A stretch of DNA of 47,518 bases from Dehalococcoidia bacterium (GTDB lineage: Bacteria; Chloroflexota; Dehalococcoidia; Bin125). Each line of letters starts with the position of its first letter. The stretch's first letter is position 1. Positions 9,330-17,171 of the stretch are shown here, piece after piece. The notes below the pieces were generated by a model. That model worked only from the letters and a program-made list of their open reading frames with translations. It made no database searches and was not told where the DNA came from. The stretch is taken from positions 1 through 47,518 of the forward strand of contig JAJDWB010000017.1 of the NCBI GenBank assembly GCA_022825855.1, given 5' to 3'. Made by a program: the position numbers and the translations under genes.

Positions 9330-10332
9330 CGCCGCGCACCCGCAGGTAGGACTTCAACTCTCGGATCTCCTGCTCCAGCTCTTCGATCTGCCGCCGCCGG
9401 ATCTGCTCCTGCAACGACACGAATCGTTCCTGCTCCTGGGCTGTCAGACTCGACACGCCGTCGATCCGATCGCCCAGCGACGCCACGGCGCGCTCGCGCC
9501 GCGCATCGCGCGCGCGAAGCTGCTCCCCCATTCGTTCGATGTTGCCAATTCGCTCCTCGATCGCCTCAAAGCCACGCTGAACCGAAGAGACAACCGCTTT
9601 GGATGCGTCCAGCGCCTGCAGCGATTCCTCCACACGGCCGCGCAGCGCCTCCACGTTCGTGCTCAGATCCTCCCACTGCTCGGCCGTCTCCTGCACGCGC
9701 CGCAAGCTCTGATACGACAGCTCCAGCCGCTCGGTCAGACTGCCCACTTGACGCTCAAGCGAATCTACTCGCGTCTCCAGCGCGCTGCCGTCGCTCGCCG
9801 ACCGCCGGATCCCGTCCGCGTTCGCCGAGATCCGCGCGCCCAGCGCCACCTGGCTATTCTCGATCTGCGACATACGGTGCGCGGTCTCGCCGCTCTCCGC
9901 GTTGACTCGGCGGATCGACTCGTCGAACACTTCCAGCCGCTCGCGCAAATCGTTCAGCGCCTTTTCGCTCGCCTGCAGCCGCCGCAGCGAATCATTACCC
10001 GACTCACGCACCCCATCGAGTTCCTGCCGCGCCTGGCGGACCGACGCGTCCACCAGCTCCCGATGCTCGGCCAGATCGGCGTTGAACCGGTTCATCCGCT
10101 CGCGCAGGTTTTGTAGCTCGTCGAGCTGGCGCGCGGCCGCGCCGATCTCAGCAGACAGCGACAGCGCCTTCCCCTCCAGCTCGCGCATACGCTGATCCAG
10201 TGCGTCAATCTCCCGCTCCTCGCGCACCCGCGACTGCGCCAACTCGGCCGTTCTGCTCTGCAGGCCGGTCAGCGACTCCTCGAAGCGCAGCCAGCGCCCT
10301 TCACTACCTTCGCCCGGGTTACTGGTCGTCAC
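9322..10332 (-). CDS. Long coiled-coil protein of unknown function
   Basis: I do not recognise a family. From about residue 15 to the end the protein is almost entirely heptad-rich coiled coil (for example [20 protein letters not shown] and [20 protein letters not shown]). It has no signal peptide, membrane helix or catalytic motif. The GTG at 10332, 14 bases inside the end of hom, is the likely start and gives 336 residues. An upstream ATG would lie deeper in hom. Its stop overlaps the thrC start. Position between two threonine genes suggests co-expression, but a metabolic role is not implied. A structural, chromosome- or envelope-associated role is equally possible. Confidence 0.7.
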   Translation of the reverse strand: MTTSNPGEGSEGRWLRFEESLTGLQSRTAELAQSRVREEREIDALDQRMRELEGKALSLSAEIGAAARQLDELQNLRERMNRFNADLAEHRELVDASVRQARQELDGVRESGNDSLRRLQASEKALNDLRERLEVFDESIRRVNAESGETAHRMSQIENSQVALGARISANADGIRRSASDGSALETRVDSLERQVGSLTERLELSYQSLRRVQETAEQWEDLSTNVEALRGRVEESLQALDASKAVVSSVQRGFEAIEERIGNIERMGEQLRARDARRERAVASLGDRIDGVSSLTAQEQERFVSLQEQIRRRQIEELEQEIRELKSYLRVRGDD

Positions 10333-11626
10333 GGCCGTCCTCGATCCGCAGCCGCACGCCCAATTCAATCAGGCTGCTCGAGTGGGCCAGCTTATCGAGC
10401 ACCCGGTCGATCGCCCCATCGGTACAGGCATGAGTCGTCACGATCAGATCCGCCGACCGGCTGTGCTCGGGGTGCGGAGTCTGCAACACCGAAGCGATGC
10501 TCACGCTTTCGGCGGCGAACACCGCTCCCAGCTCCGCCAGCACACCGGCCCGGTCGGGAACCTCCAGCCGCAGATAGGTGCGTACGCAGATGTCTTCGAG
10601 CGAAGCCAGCAGCGGCGACGATTCCAGTCGTCGCTGTTGGCGCGGCTCCTGGCTTGACGCCATGCGGCCGGCGACATCCAGGATGTCCGCCACCACTGCG
10701 CTCGATGTCGCGCCCGACCCCGCGCCCGCTCCTTCCAGCATCACCGAACCAATCAGATCGCCCGACACCGACACCGCGTTCAGTACGCCCTCCACGCCGG
10801 CCATCGGATCCTCGAGCGGCACCAGCGTCGGATGCACGCGTAGGTCAAGCCCGGTCGGCGTACGCCGAGCTGTCGCCAGCATTCGGATCGCATAGCCCAG
10901 ATCGCGCGCGTGGACGAAGTCCCGCGCCGCCAGCGAACGAATACCCTCGCGGTACACGTCGTTCGGCGCGACCTCCGCGTGAAACGCCAACGATGCCAAG
11001 ATCGCCAGCTTGTACGCCGCATCGATCCCGTCCACGTCGTTGGTCGGATCGGCCTCGGCGTAGCCGAGTCGCTGGGCATCACCCAGGGCGTCGGCATAAC
11101 TCAGCCCGTCGCGAGACATCGCCGTGATCATGTAGTTCGTGGTGCCGTTGATAATCGCCCGAACTGACGACACCTCATTCGCCTGCAATTCCCGCTGCAA
11201 CACTCCGATGATCGGGATCCCGCCGCCCACACTCGCCTCGTAGCGCAGTTCCACCCCCCGCGACTCGGCCAGCGACAACAGCGCCGACCCTCGCTTGGCC
11301 ATCACTTCCTTGTTGGCGGTCACTACCGACTTGCCAGCCGACAGCGCCGCCTCGATACACTCTGAGGCTGGCGTTTCCCCGCCCATGAGTTCCACGATGA
11401 TGTCGAGATCGTCGCGCGTCGCCACCTCCGCAGGGTCGGTAGACAGCGACAGCCCATTCGCCGCTAACGCCGACCGCGACGACACGTCTCGCACCGCCGC
11501 CGCGCGGACTTCCAACCCGCGGCCGCAGCGTTGTTCGTAAGCCTGCGCATTCGCTTGCAACGCCTCTAGGACGCCGCCTCCGACGACCCCCAGTCCCAGC
11601 AAACCAATGCCCAGCGACTCACCCAT
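10319..11626 (-). CDS. hom: Homoserine dehydrogenase with C-terminal ACT domain
   Basis: Reduces aspartate semialdehyde to homoserine with NAD(P)H. The 435 residues hold the Rossmann loop GLLGLGVVGGGV, the nucleotide-binding TANKEVMAKRG, the active-site region EADPTNDVDGIDAAYKLAIL, and a C-terminal ACT domain from about residue 350 (LRLEVPDRAGVLAELGAVFA), which in relatives mediates threonine feedback inhibition. The ATG at 11626 forms TGATG with the rpsR stop. Its position directly after a ribosomal protein gene is shared with no functional partner but ensures coupling. Confidence 0.96.
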   Translation of the reverse strand: MGESLGIGLLGLGVVGGGVLEALQANAQAYEQRCGRGLEVRAAAVRDVSSRSALAANGLSLSTDPAEVATRDDLDIIVELMGGETPASECIEAALSAGKSVVTANKEVMAKRGSALLSLAESRGVELRYEASVGGGIPIIGVLQRELQANEVSSVRAIINGTTNYMITAMSRDGLSYADALGDAQRLGYAEADPTNDVDGIDAAYKLAILASLAFHAEVAPNDVYREGIRSLAARDFVHARDLGYAIRMLATARRTPTGLDLRVHPTLVPLEDPMAGVEGVLNAVSVSGDLIGSVMLEGAGAGSGATSSAVVADILDVAGRMASSQEPRQQRRLESSPLLASLEDICVRTYLRLEVPDRAGVLAELGAVFAAESVSIASVLQTPHPEHSRSADLIVTTHACTDGAIDRVLDKLAHSSSLIELGVRLRIEDGRDDQ

Positions 11627-12402
11627 CAGGCGCCGGATTCCTCGTCCGCCGGCGGGTCCGCCGTTTCCTGCGGCGCGTCCGTCGCTTCAGCGGCTTCCGT
11701 TGTTTCGCTTGGTTCCTCGGTCGAAGCCACGCTGGGCGCCGGCTCCGCCGCTTCCTGCGGTGCATCCGTCGCTTCAGCAGCTTCCGTTGTTTCGGTTGGC
11801 TCCTCGGTCGAAGCCACGCTGGGCGCCGGTTCCGCCGCTTCCTGCGGCGCGTCCGTCGTTTCAGCGGCTTGCGTTGTTTCGGTTGGCTCTGCAGCTGGGA
11901 CGACCGTGGCCGACTCCAATATCTCCGCCACCGCAGCCGCAGGCGCCTCGGACGCGGCAGACTCAGCCTCGGCGCCGTCAGGCGCCGCCTCGGACGGCGG
12001 CGCGTCGTCCAACTCCGCTCGCATCGCTCGCTGTGCCATCCGCGTCACCATCCGGAACCGCGAGGTTTGGCGCATGTGCTCGGCCGTGTAGGGCAACAGC
12101 GCCACTTGCCGGGCCCGCTTGATCTCGCGCGCAATCTTGCGCTGATCCTTGGCCGTCAACCCCGTCTTGCGTCGCGGCTCGATCCGGCCCCGATCTGAGA
12201 TCAACTTGCGCAGCCTGTCCACGTCCTTGTAGTCGATGGTCGCCACCTCTTGCGGGGTGAACACCGGCGCACGCCGCCGCCGACCACGACGCCGCGTACG
12301 CTCGATCATCTGCGGCAGCCGCTCGCCCGCTTCGGGCGCAGGCCGGATCACCGGCGCCGGGGACGGCGCCGCCTCAATGTTCGGTTCCGGTTCAGTCGTC
12401 AT
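11626..12402 (-). CDS. rpsR: 30S ribosomal protein S18 with long acidic repetitive C-terminal tail
   Basis: The S18 core occupies about residues 38-110: [20 protein letters not shown] and [15 protein letters not shown] match E. coli S18 closely. Normal S18 is 75-90 residues, but this one is 258. A 37-residue N-terminal extension precedes the core, and about 145 residues of Ala/Glu/Thr/Pro-rich acidic sequence follow. The tail ends in 2.7 copies of a 29-residue repeat ([18 protein letters not shown] is its best-conserved part), encoded by an 87-base tandem repeat. AGGAGA lies 8 bases before the ATG. The gene follows rpsF and ssb, the standard context. The tail is in frame up to a stop that couples to hom, so it is translated unless processed. 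Confidence 0.93.
   Translation of the reverse strand: MTTEPEPNIEAAPSPAPVIRPAPEAGERLPQMIERTRRRGRRRRAPVFTPQEVATIDYKDVDRLRKLISDRGRIEPRRKTGLTAKDQRKIAREIKRARQVALLPYTAEHMRQTSRFRMVTRMAQRAMRAELDDAPPSEAAPDGAEAESAASEAPAAAVAEILESATVVPAAEPTETTQAAETTDAPQEAAEPAPSVASTEEPTETTEAAEATDAPQEAAEPAPSVASTEEPSETTEAAEATDAPQETADPPADEESGA
11657..11889. repeat. 87-base tandem repeat inside rpsR
   Basis: Units begin at 11657, 11744 and 11831 (exactly 87 bases apart) and are nearly identical. The third is partial and fades near 11889. The period is a multiple of three, so copy-number change would add or remove 29-residue blocks without a frameshift. Confidence 0.9.
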
Positions 12403-12455
12403 TCGTACGTCTCCTGAGAACAGTCTCCAGCGCTCATCTCAGAGCGCAGCATCGC

Positions 12456-12890
12456 CTACTCAAACGGCAAATCCCCGGCATCGGGTCCGCCGCTAGGGTC
12501 GCCAGGTCCTTCATCCCAGTTACCGCCGCCACTGTCGCCGAAATCTCCGCCCCCACCACCTCGGCCGCCCAAGAACTGAATGTCGTTGGCGACGACCTCG
12601 GTGGTGTAGCGATTGTTTCCTTCGCGGTCCTGCCACTGCCTCGTCTGCAGGCGACCTTCCACGAACACGGGGCGGCCCTTGCTCAGGTACTGTCCACAGA
12701 GCTCAGCAAGTCGCTGCCAAGCGACGATCGTGACCCACTCGGTTACCTCCTGGCGCTGCCCCTCCCGATCGGTGTAGGAGCGACTGCACGCGATCCGGAA
12801 GTTGGCGACCGCCGCTCCGTTGGCGGTAAAGCGCAACTCCGGGTCGGCGCCCAGGTTGCCGATCAGCATCACCTTGTTCAGTCCAGCCAT
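12456..12890 (-). CDS. ssb: Single-stranded DNA-binding protein
   Basis: Binds and protects single-stranded DNA during replication and repair. The OB fold spans about residues 1-105 ([19 protein letters not shown] near the start, [20 protein letters not shown] in the middle). A Gly/Asp-rich flexible linker follows, and the tail ends in DAGDLPFE, a variant of the DDIPF tip that recruits partner proteins. The ATG at 12890 is used rather than the TTG one codon upstream, giving 144 residues. It lies between rpsF and rpsR, the common bacterial arrangement. Confidence 0.96.
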   Translation of the reverse strand: MAGLNKVMLIGNLGADPELRFTANGAAVANFRIACSRSYTDREGQRQEVTEWVTIVAWQRLAELCGQYLSKGRPVFVEGRLQTRQWQDREGNNRYTTEVVANDIQFLGGRGGGGGDFGDSGGGNWDEGPGDPSGGPDAGDLPFE

Positions 12891-12921
12891 CAATGCACCC
12901 CCGCGCTCATGCGTCCGCAGG

Positions 12922-13224
12922 CTAATGGTCGCGACGGACGATCAGGTGACGCAGCACCTGCTCGTCGATCAACAGCGACTGTTCCAGCTCATCACGGCGG
13001 GAATCCGGTCCGCCGTCGTAATGCGCCAGCAGGTAATGACCCTCGTACGACTGCTTGATCGGATACGCCAGCCGGCGCCGGCCCCAATCGATCACCTCAG
13101 TCACGTCGTTGCCGTACTCGGTCAGCGTGCCGCGCAGATGCGCCATCCGCTCTTCCACCTGCTCACCCGCGACATCAGGGTGCAGCACCACCATGATCTC
13201 ATACTCAGTGTCGCCCTGCGCCAT
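12922..13224 (-). CDS. rpsF: 30S ribosomal protein S6
   Basis: S6 pairs with S18 on the 30S platform. The family pattern is clear in [38 protein letters not shown] and the end [10 protein letters not shown]. The ATG at 13224 is supported by GGAGGAG about 8 bases upstream and gives 100 residues. The reading frame continues 48 bases upstream to a TTG overlapping the glyA stop, but that start is unlikely. It is followed by ssb and rpsR. Confidence 0.95.
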   Translation of the reverse strand: MAQGDTEYEIMVVLHPDVAGEQVEERMAHLRGTLTEYGNDVTEVIDWGRRRLAYPIKQSYEGHYLLAHYDGGPDSRRDELEQSLLIDEQVLRHLIVRRDH

Positions 13225-13268
13225 GTCTCGCTCCTCCGGTTGCGTTCGGTTGTCTGGTTCGTCTCGGC

Positions 13269-14531
13269 TCAAATGCCAATCCCGGGAATCGGGAAGCCCG
13301 ACGCCAGTTCGCGCACCTCTGCGCCCACGCGCCGGTGCTCGTCCGCGTCGTCAATGTGATCCAGCACGCGGCCAATCAGTGCTGCCACCTGCGACATCTC
13401 GTCCTCGCCCATTCCCCGAGTCGTCAGCGCCGGCGTGCCGATCCTGATGCCCGATGTCACCGTGGGACGCCGCGTGTCGTAGGGAATCGTGTTCTTGTTC
13501 ACCGTGATCCCCGACGCGTCCAGCGCCGCCTCCGCCGCCTTGCCGGTCAGCCCCTTGACGCCCACGTCCAGCAACAGCAGGTGATTGTCGGTCCCGCCCG
13601 AGACCACCCGCCAGCCCTCCGACTGCAACCCAGCCGCGAGCGCGCGAGCGTTCGCCACGATCTGCGCGGCATAGGTCGCGAACTCCGGTGTCGACGCCTC
13701 CTTCAGCGCGACCGCCTTCGCCGCAATCGTGTGCATGTGCGGACCGCCCGAGGTGCCCGGGAAGATCGCGCGATCGATCGGCCGCGCCATCTCGTCGTTG
13801 GTCAGGATCAACGCCGAGCGGGGCCCGCGCAGCGTCTTGTGCGTCGTCGTCGTCACCACCGGCGCATACGGCACTGGCGACGGATGCGCGCCTCCCGCGA
13901 CCAGGCCCGCAATATGCGCCATGTCGACCATCAGCACCGATTCCACTGACTCTGCAATCTCGGCCGCGAGAGCGAAATCGAAGATCCGCGGATAGGCCGT
14001 CGCGCCGACCACGATCACTTTGGGTCGGTGCTCGCGGGCCAACTCGGCCATGGCGTCGTAATCGATCTGTTCCGTTTCCGGATCCACCCCGTAGGACACG
14101 AACTCGAACCAGCGGCCGGAAATGTTGACCGGCAGCCCGTGCGTCAAGTGGCCGCCGTGATTCAACTCCAGACCCATCGCGGTGTCGCCAGGCGAGAGCA
14201 GCGCAAAGTAGGCCGCAATGTTCGCCTGCGTGCCGGAATGCGCCTGCACATTCGCGTGGTCTGCGTCGAACAGCGCCTTGGCCCGTTCGATCGCCAACTC
14301 CTCCACCACGTCCACGAACTCACAGCCGCCGTAGTAACGCTTGCCCGGATAGCCCTCGGCGTACTTGTTGGTCAGCACCGACCCCATCGCCGCCAGGACC
14401 GGCTCGGATGGATAATTCTCCGACGCGATTAGCTCCAGGCCGTCCCGCTGCCGCCCGGCCTCCCGCTCGATTGCCGAAGCGATCTCCGCATCGGCCGCAT
14501 CCAGAGCAGCCCCTGCCAACGTCAGCGCCAT
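13269..14531 (-). CDS. glyA: Serine hydroxymethyltransferase
   Basis: PLP enzyme that interconverts serine plus tetrahydrofolate with glycine plus 5,10-methylene-THF. It has the typical 420 residues. [18 protein letters not shown] is near the N-terminus and [19 protein letters not shown] contains the PLP lysine. It appears to be the first gene of the leftward rpsF-ssb-rpsR-hom-thrC-folE series, since a candidate promoter lies about 90 bases upstream and the next gene to the right is separated by 115 bases. The link with folE is through folate metabolism. Confidence 0.97.
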   Translation of the reverse strand: MALTLAGAALDAADAEIASAIEREAGRQRDGLELIASENYPSEPVLAAMGSVLTNKYAEGYPGKRYYGGCEFVDVVEELAIERAKALFDADHANVQAHSGTQANIAAYFALLSPGDTAMGLELNHGGHLTHGLPVNISGRWFEFVSYGVDPETEQIDYDAMAELAREHRPKVIVVGATAYPRIFDFALAAEIAESVESVLMVDMAHIAGLVAGGAHPSPVPYAPVVTTTTHKTLRGPRSALILTNDEMARPIDRAIFPGTSGGPHMHTIAAKAVALKEASTPEFATYAAQIVANARALAAGLQSEGWRVVSGGTDNHLLLLDVGVKGLTGKAAEAALDASGITVNKNTIPYDTRRPTVTSGIRIGTPALTTRGMGEDEMSQVAALIGRVLDHIDDADEHRRVGAEVRELASGFPIPGIGI

Positions 14532-14619
14532 CTCGCACCCATTCGCGTTCCGGAGACCCGCTCAACGCGGGCCGCCGCCGAGTCACACGCCCGACAGCAC
14601 ACGAACCACGGTCGATCTC

Positions 14620-14650
14620 AGCTTACACGCGCTCAAGACGCCTCAGTCAA
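14620..14650 (-). promoter_or_regulatory. Candidate promoter upstream of glyA
   Basis: Minus-strand TTGACT (14645-14650) and TAAGCT (14620-14625) are separated by 19 bases, slightly long. The -35 overlaps the end of the neighbouring gene. The leader of about 80 bases contains a short CCCGC/GCGGG hairpin at 14557-14571. Pattern-based only. Confidence 0.35.
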
Positions 14651-15753
14651 CCAGGCAACCCCCGCCCGGCTTCCAGCCGCGTCCAGGCCGCATCGATCCC
14701 CGCCAGCATGCCACCGCTAACCAACGAGTGCCCACCCATCATCACCGTCGAATCCTCCAACATCGACACCAGTCCCCGCATCCGCTGATCCGTGACTTGC
14801 TCCGAGCAGCCGAGATCGGCCCAGAACCGGTCGCAGCGCGAAATGTCCCAGCCGAGGTGAGACTGGAACGGCCGCGTATCCCAGATCATTGCGTCGCCCA
14901 TCCCCTCCAGCGCCAGAAGAAATCCGTCCCGACCACCCCACTCGAACAGCTCGCCCAGGAGGGACCGCGCCCGGCGCCGACGGGTTCGCATGCCCCGTTC
15001 CTCCGACAGAACCCTCACGCGACAAGAGGTGTCGCGATCCACGACCGCCCAGTCGGATCCGCTGACCCGGCCGGCAATCATCAATTCCCCGTCATGGCGG
15101 GTCATCACGTCGAAGACCCTAAGCGCTTGCTGTACCGACTCATCAAGCTCTGGCCAGTTGGACAGCGCGGCGGCGGTGGCAGCGCCAAGCTGCATCGATG
15201 CGACGCTCAATGCAGCCTTCAGCACCGTCAGGTCTGCCGGCGTATCCACGTCCAGCAGTGACCGCGCCGATCGGGCGAACGACTGAACCCTCACCTCCGT
15301 ACGGTCCCGGACGAGTGAGGCAAAGCGGTTGTCGACCGGCTCACCGGCCAGGCCTTTGAATAGCTCCCCATCGGGCACACCAATCCAGTCGCACGAAAAC
15401 ATGCGATTCGCCGTCGCATGACCCGATTCGATCGTCCCGCGAACCGCCGACCAGTCTTCGGCGGTCATCGCCGGCATCCCCGATCCTGCGTAACAGACTG
15501 GTCCGGCTGTATCACGCGACGCCGTCGCCACGATGTCCCCGATCGACTGGTCCGCGCGCGTCGCTTCGACCGCTAGGTTGGCAATCGATTCGCTGGCAAA
15601 CACCCGCACGCGGTCGAACCCGGCTTCACGCGCGCGCGCCGCCGTATCTTGCAACACCGCACTCCGCACCTCATTGACCATCCGCACCGGAACACAGTCT
15701 TCCGCAAGAGGGCGATGACACAGCCAGAACTCCGAGAGTCGCGTCCCCGACAT
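14647..15753 (-). CDS. Putative nucleotidyltransferase-fold protein with unknown C-terminal half
   Basis: No family is recognised with confidence. The N-terminal half resembles GT-A nucleotidyltransferases of the MobA/CofC type: CYAGSGMPAMTAEDW sits where they have GSD-x-P-x-L-T, and LLDVDTPADLTVLKAAL matches the terminal DxDTPxDL motif. The metal-binding Asp of GSDxP is replaced by Gly, so activity is doubtful. The second half (from about residue 190) includes LALEGMGDAMIWDTRPFQSH and MMGGHSLVSGGMLAGIDAAW and is unfamiliar. The ATG at 15753 begins one base after the comF stop and gives 368 residues. A longer reading frame extends into comF but its extra Arg-rich sequence is not protein-like. 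moaDE is close by, so a cofactor role is conceivable. Confidence 0.55.
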   Translation of the reverse strand: MSGTRLSEFWLCHRPLAEDCVPVRMVNEVRSAVLQDTAARAREAGFDRVRVFASESIANLAVEATRADQSIGDIVATASRDTAGPVCYAGSGMPAMTAEDWSAVRGTIESGHATANRMFSCDWIGVPDGELFKGLAGEPVDNRFASLVRDRTEVRVQSFARSARSLLDVDTPADLTVLKAALSVASMQLGAATAAALSNWPELDESVQQALRVFDVMTRHDGELMIAGRVSGSDWAVVDRDTSCRVRVLSEERGMRTRRRRARSLLGELFEWGGRDGFLLALEGMGDAMIWDTRPFQSHLGWDISRCDRFWADLGCSEQVTDQRMRGLVSMLEDSTVMMGGHSLVSGGMLAGIDAAWTRLEAGRGLPG

Positions 15754-15754
15754 G

Positions 15755-16468
15755 TCAGTGCGCCCGCGCCGCTGTCCAGGCATCAACCACTCGCGCTCCG
15801 GCCGCCAGCAGCGTGCGCGCCGCCTCCGACAGGGTCGACATCGTCGTCGCCACGTCATCCACCAGCAGCACGCCGCGCCCGGCGACGCGGTCTTCCCTGG
15901 CCGCGAACGCGCCCCGTACGATCCGTGACCGGTCCGCCCGTGACGCCGCCTGCGCCTGCCGCGGACCCCACCAGCCCCTCCGCCTCAGGGCGGCAGCGTC
16001 CAGGTCCAGGCCCGTCCGAGATGCGACGGCCCGAGCCAGGTACTCCGCCTGGTTCCCGCCGCGCCGCCGCTGGCGCAGCAGCGGGATCGGAATCGGCACG
16101 ACCATGTCGATGTCGTCGGCGGCCCGAATCTCCCCCGACAGTTCCACCAGCTCTTCCGCCAGTCCCACGACGCCGCGATGCTTCAACGCCAGCACCGCCG
16201 CCCGCGCCGGACCGTCGTAGACAATCCCGGAGCGCAGCTCACGCACGGCCAGCGCCTTCGACTGGCACTCGCGGCAGACCGGCGAGTCCGACGCCAGCCA
16301 GCAGTGACGGCAGCGCCGACCATCTGCTTGCCGCATCAATATCCGACAAGCCAGACAGATCAGCGAGCCCGGCGCCCCACAGGAGACACAGTGAGACGGC
16401 AACGCAAGGTCAATCAACGCCCCTGCAGCGGCCTTGGCCAACTCGCTCGACCGATACACTGCCTTCAT
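15755..16468 (-). CDS. comF: ComF-family phosphoribosyltransferase-like protein
   Basis: ComF proteins carry an N-terminal zinc-ribbon and a phosphoribosyltransferase fold and are linked to DNA uptake or recombination. Here PSHCVSCG with CLAC, and CRHC with CREC, form the cysteine pairs. VVPIPIPLLRQRRRGGNQAE and the PRPP loop VLLVDDVATTMSTLSEAA complete the fold. The start ATG at 16468 gives 237 residues. It overlaps the divergent moaDE start codon (the shared sequence is CATG). GTG and TTG codons slightly downstream are alternatives. A -10-like TACGGT lies 7 bases before the ATG. Confidence 0.85.
   Translation of the reverse strand: MKAVYRSSELAKAAAGALIDLALPSHCVSCGAPGSLICLACRILMRQADGRRCRHCWLASDSPVCRECQSKALAVRELRSGIVYDGPARAAVLALKHRGVVGLAEELVELSGEIRAADDIDMVVPIPIPLLRQRRRGGNQAEYLARAVASRTGLDLDAAALRRRGWWGPRQAQAASRADRSRIVRGAFAAREDRVAGRGVLLVDDVATTMSTLSEAARTLLAAGARVVDAWTAARAH
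16455..16460 (+). promoter_or_regulatory. Candidate leaderless -10 element for moaDE
   Basis: TACACT lies 6 bases before the moaDE ATG, so a transcript would begin at or next to the start codon. There is no Shine-Dalgarno sequence. The element lies within the first codons of comF on the other strand. Confidence 0.4.
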
Positions 16469-17171
16469 GAGCCTCACCGTACAACTCTTCGCCAACCTCG
16501 CCGAGTCCTGCGGGACGCGACAGGTCGAACTCAGCGACCTGCCACAGCCGCTCACCGCTGAGCAGGTCATGGACGCCTTCATCGGTCGCTTTCCCCATGT
16601 CGGTCCGATGCGAGACTCGATCATGTTCGCCGTCAATGCCGAGTACGTCTCGCCTGACCATCCTGTCTGCCTGGCCGACGAAGTCGCCCTGATCCCGCCG
16701 GTCAGCGGCGGGGCAACAGACGACCCACTCTTCAAAATCACTCGAGCCGAGCTCGATCCGAGCGAGTTACACGGCCTCGTGCTCTCCAATCAAGCCGGAG
16801 CGGTCTCACTCTTCCTCGGCGTCGTGCGCAACAACAACCTGGGCCGTGAGGTTGATTACCTCGAGTACGACGCTTACCCGGCCATGGCCACGAAGGTCAT
16901 GCGCCAGATTGCCGGTGAGATTCGCCAGCGTTGGGACGTGCTCGAGATTGCCATGCACCACCGCATTGGACGCCTCGAGATCGGCGAAGCCTCCGTCGCC
17001 GTAGCCGTCGCCTCGGCCCACCGCTCCGAGGGCATCGAGGCCTGCCATTACGGGATCGACCGGCTCAAGGCCATCGTCCCGATCTGGAAGAAAGAAGTCT
17101 GGGCGGACGGCGAAGAGTGGATCGAAGGCTCGCTCACCCCCGCCGCGGAGATCGACGCCGCTTCTGATTGA
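16467..17171 (+). CDS. MoaD-MoaE fusion (molybdopterin synthase)
   Basis: Molybdopterin synthase inserts two sulfurs into precursor Z to form molybdopterin. Residues 1-82 are MoaD (starts MSLTVQLFANLAESCG, ends PPVSGG at 77-82). Residues from about 87 to 234 are MoaE, with the conserved lysines in IVPIWKKEVWADGEEWIEG and the segment VASAHRSEGIEACHYGIDRL. MoaD needs a free C-terminal Gly-Gly to carry sulfur, so cleavage after Gly82 is expected, as known for M. tuberculosis MoaX. It is the only plus-strand gene in the left two thirds of the window. Its start overlaps comF's and its end overlaps the DnaI-like gene by 38 bases. No other molybdenum-cofactor gene is recognised nearby. Confidence 0.92.
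   Translation: MSLTVQLFANLAESCGTRQVELSDLPQPLTAEQVMDAFIGRFPHVGPMRDSIMFAVNAEYVSPDHPVCLADEVALIPPVSGGATDDPLFKITRAELDPSELHGLVLSNQAGAVSLFLGVVRNNNLGREVDYLEYDAYPAMATKVMRQIAGEIRQRWDVLEIAMHHRIGRLEIGEASVAVAVASAHRSEGIEACHYGIDRLKAIVPIWKKEVWADGEEWIEGSLTPAAEIDAASD
16476..16481 (-). promoter_or_regulatory. Candidate leaderless -10 element for comF
   Basis: On the minus strand TACGGT lies 7 bases before the comF ATG, inside the first codons of moaDE. It mirrors the plus-strand element at 16455-16460. A weak GAGG could instead serve as a close-set ribosome-binding site. Confidence 0.35.

Noticed and set aside
11657-11889. CRISPR array
   Set aside because: The repeats are 87 bases, contiguous and in the coding frame of rpsR, with no spacers.
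13225-13272. Longer S6 starting at a TTG overlapping glyA
   Set aside because: The ATG at 13224 has a strong GGAGGAG and gives the family's usual N-terminus. The extra 16 residues look like noise.
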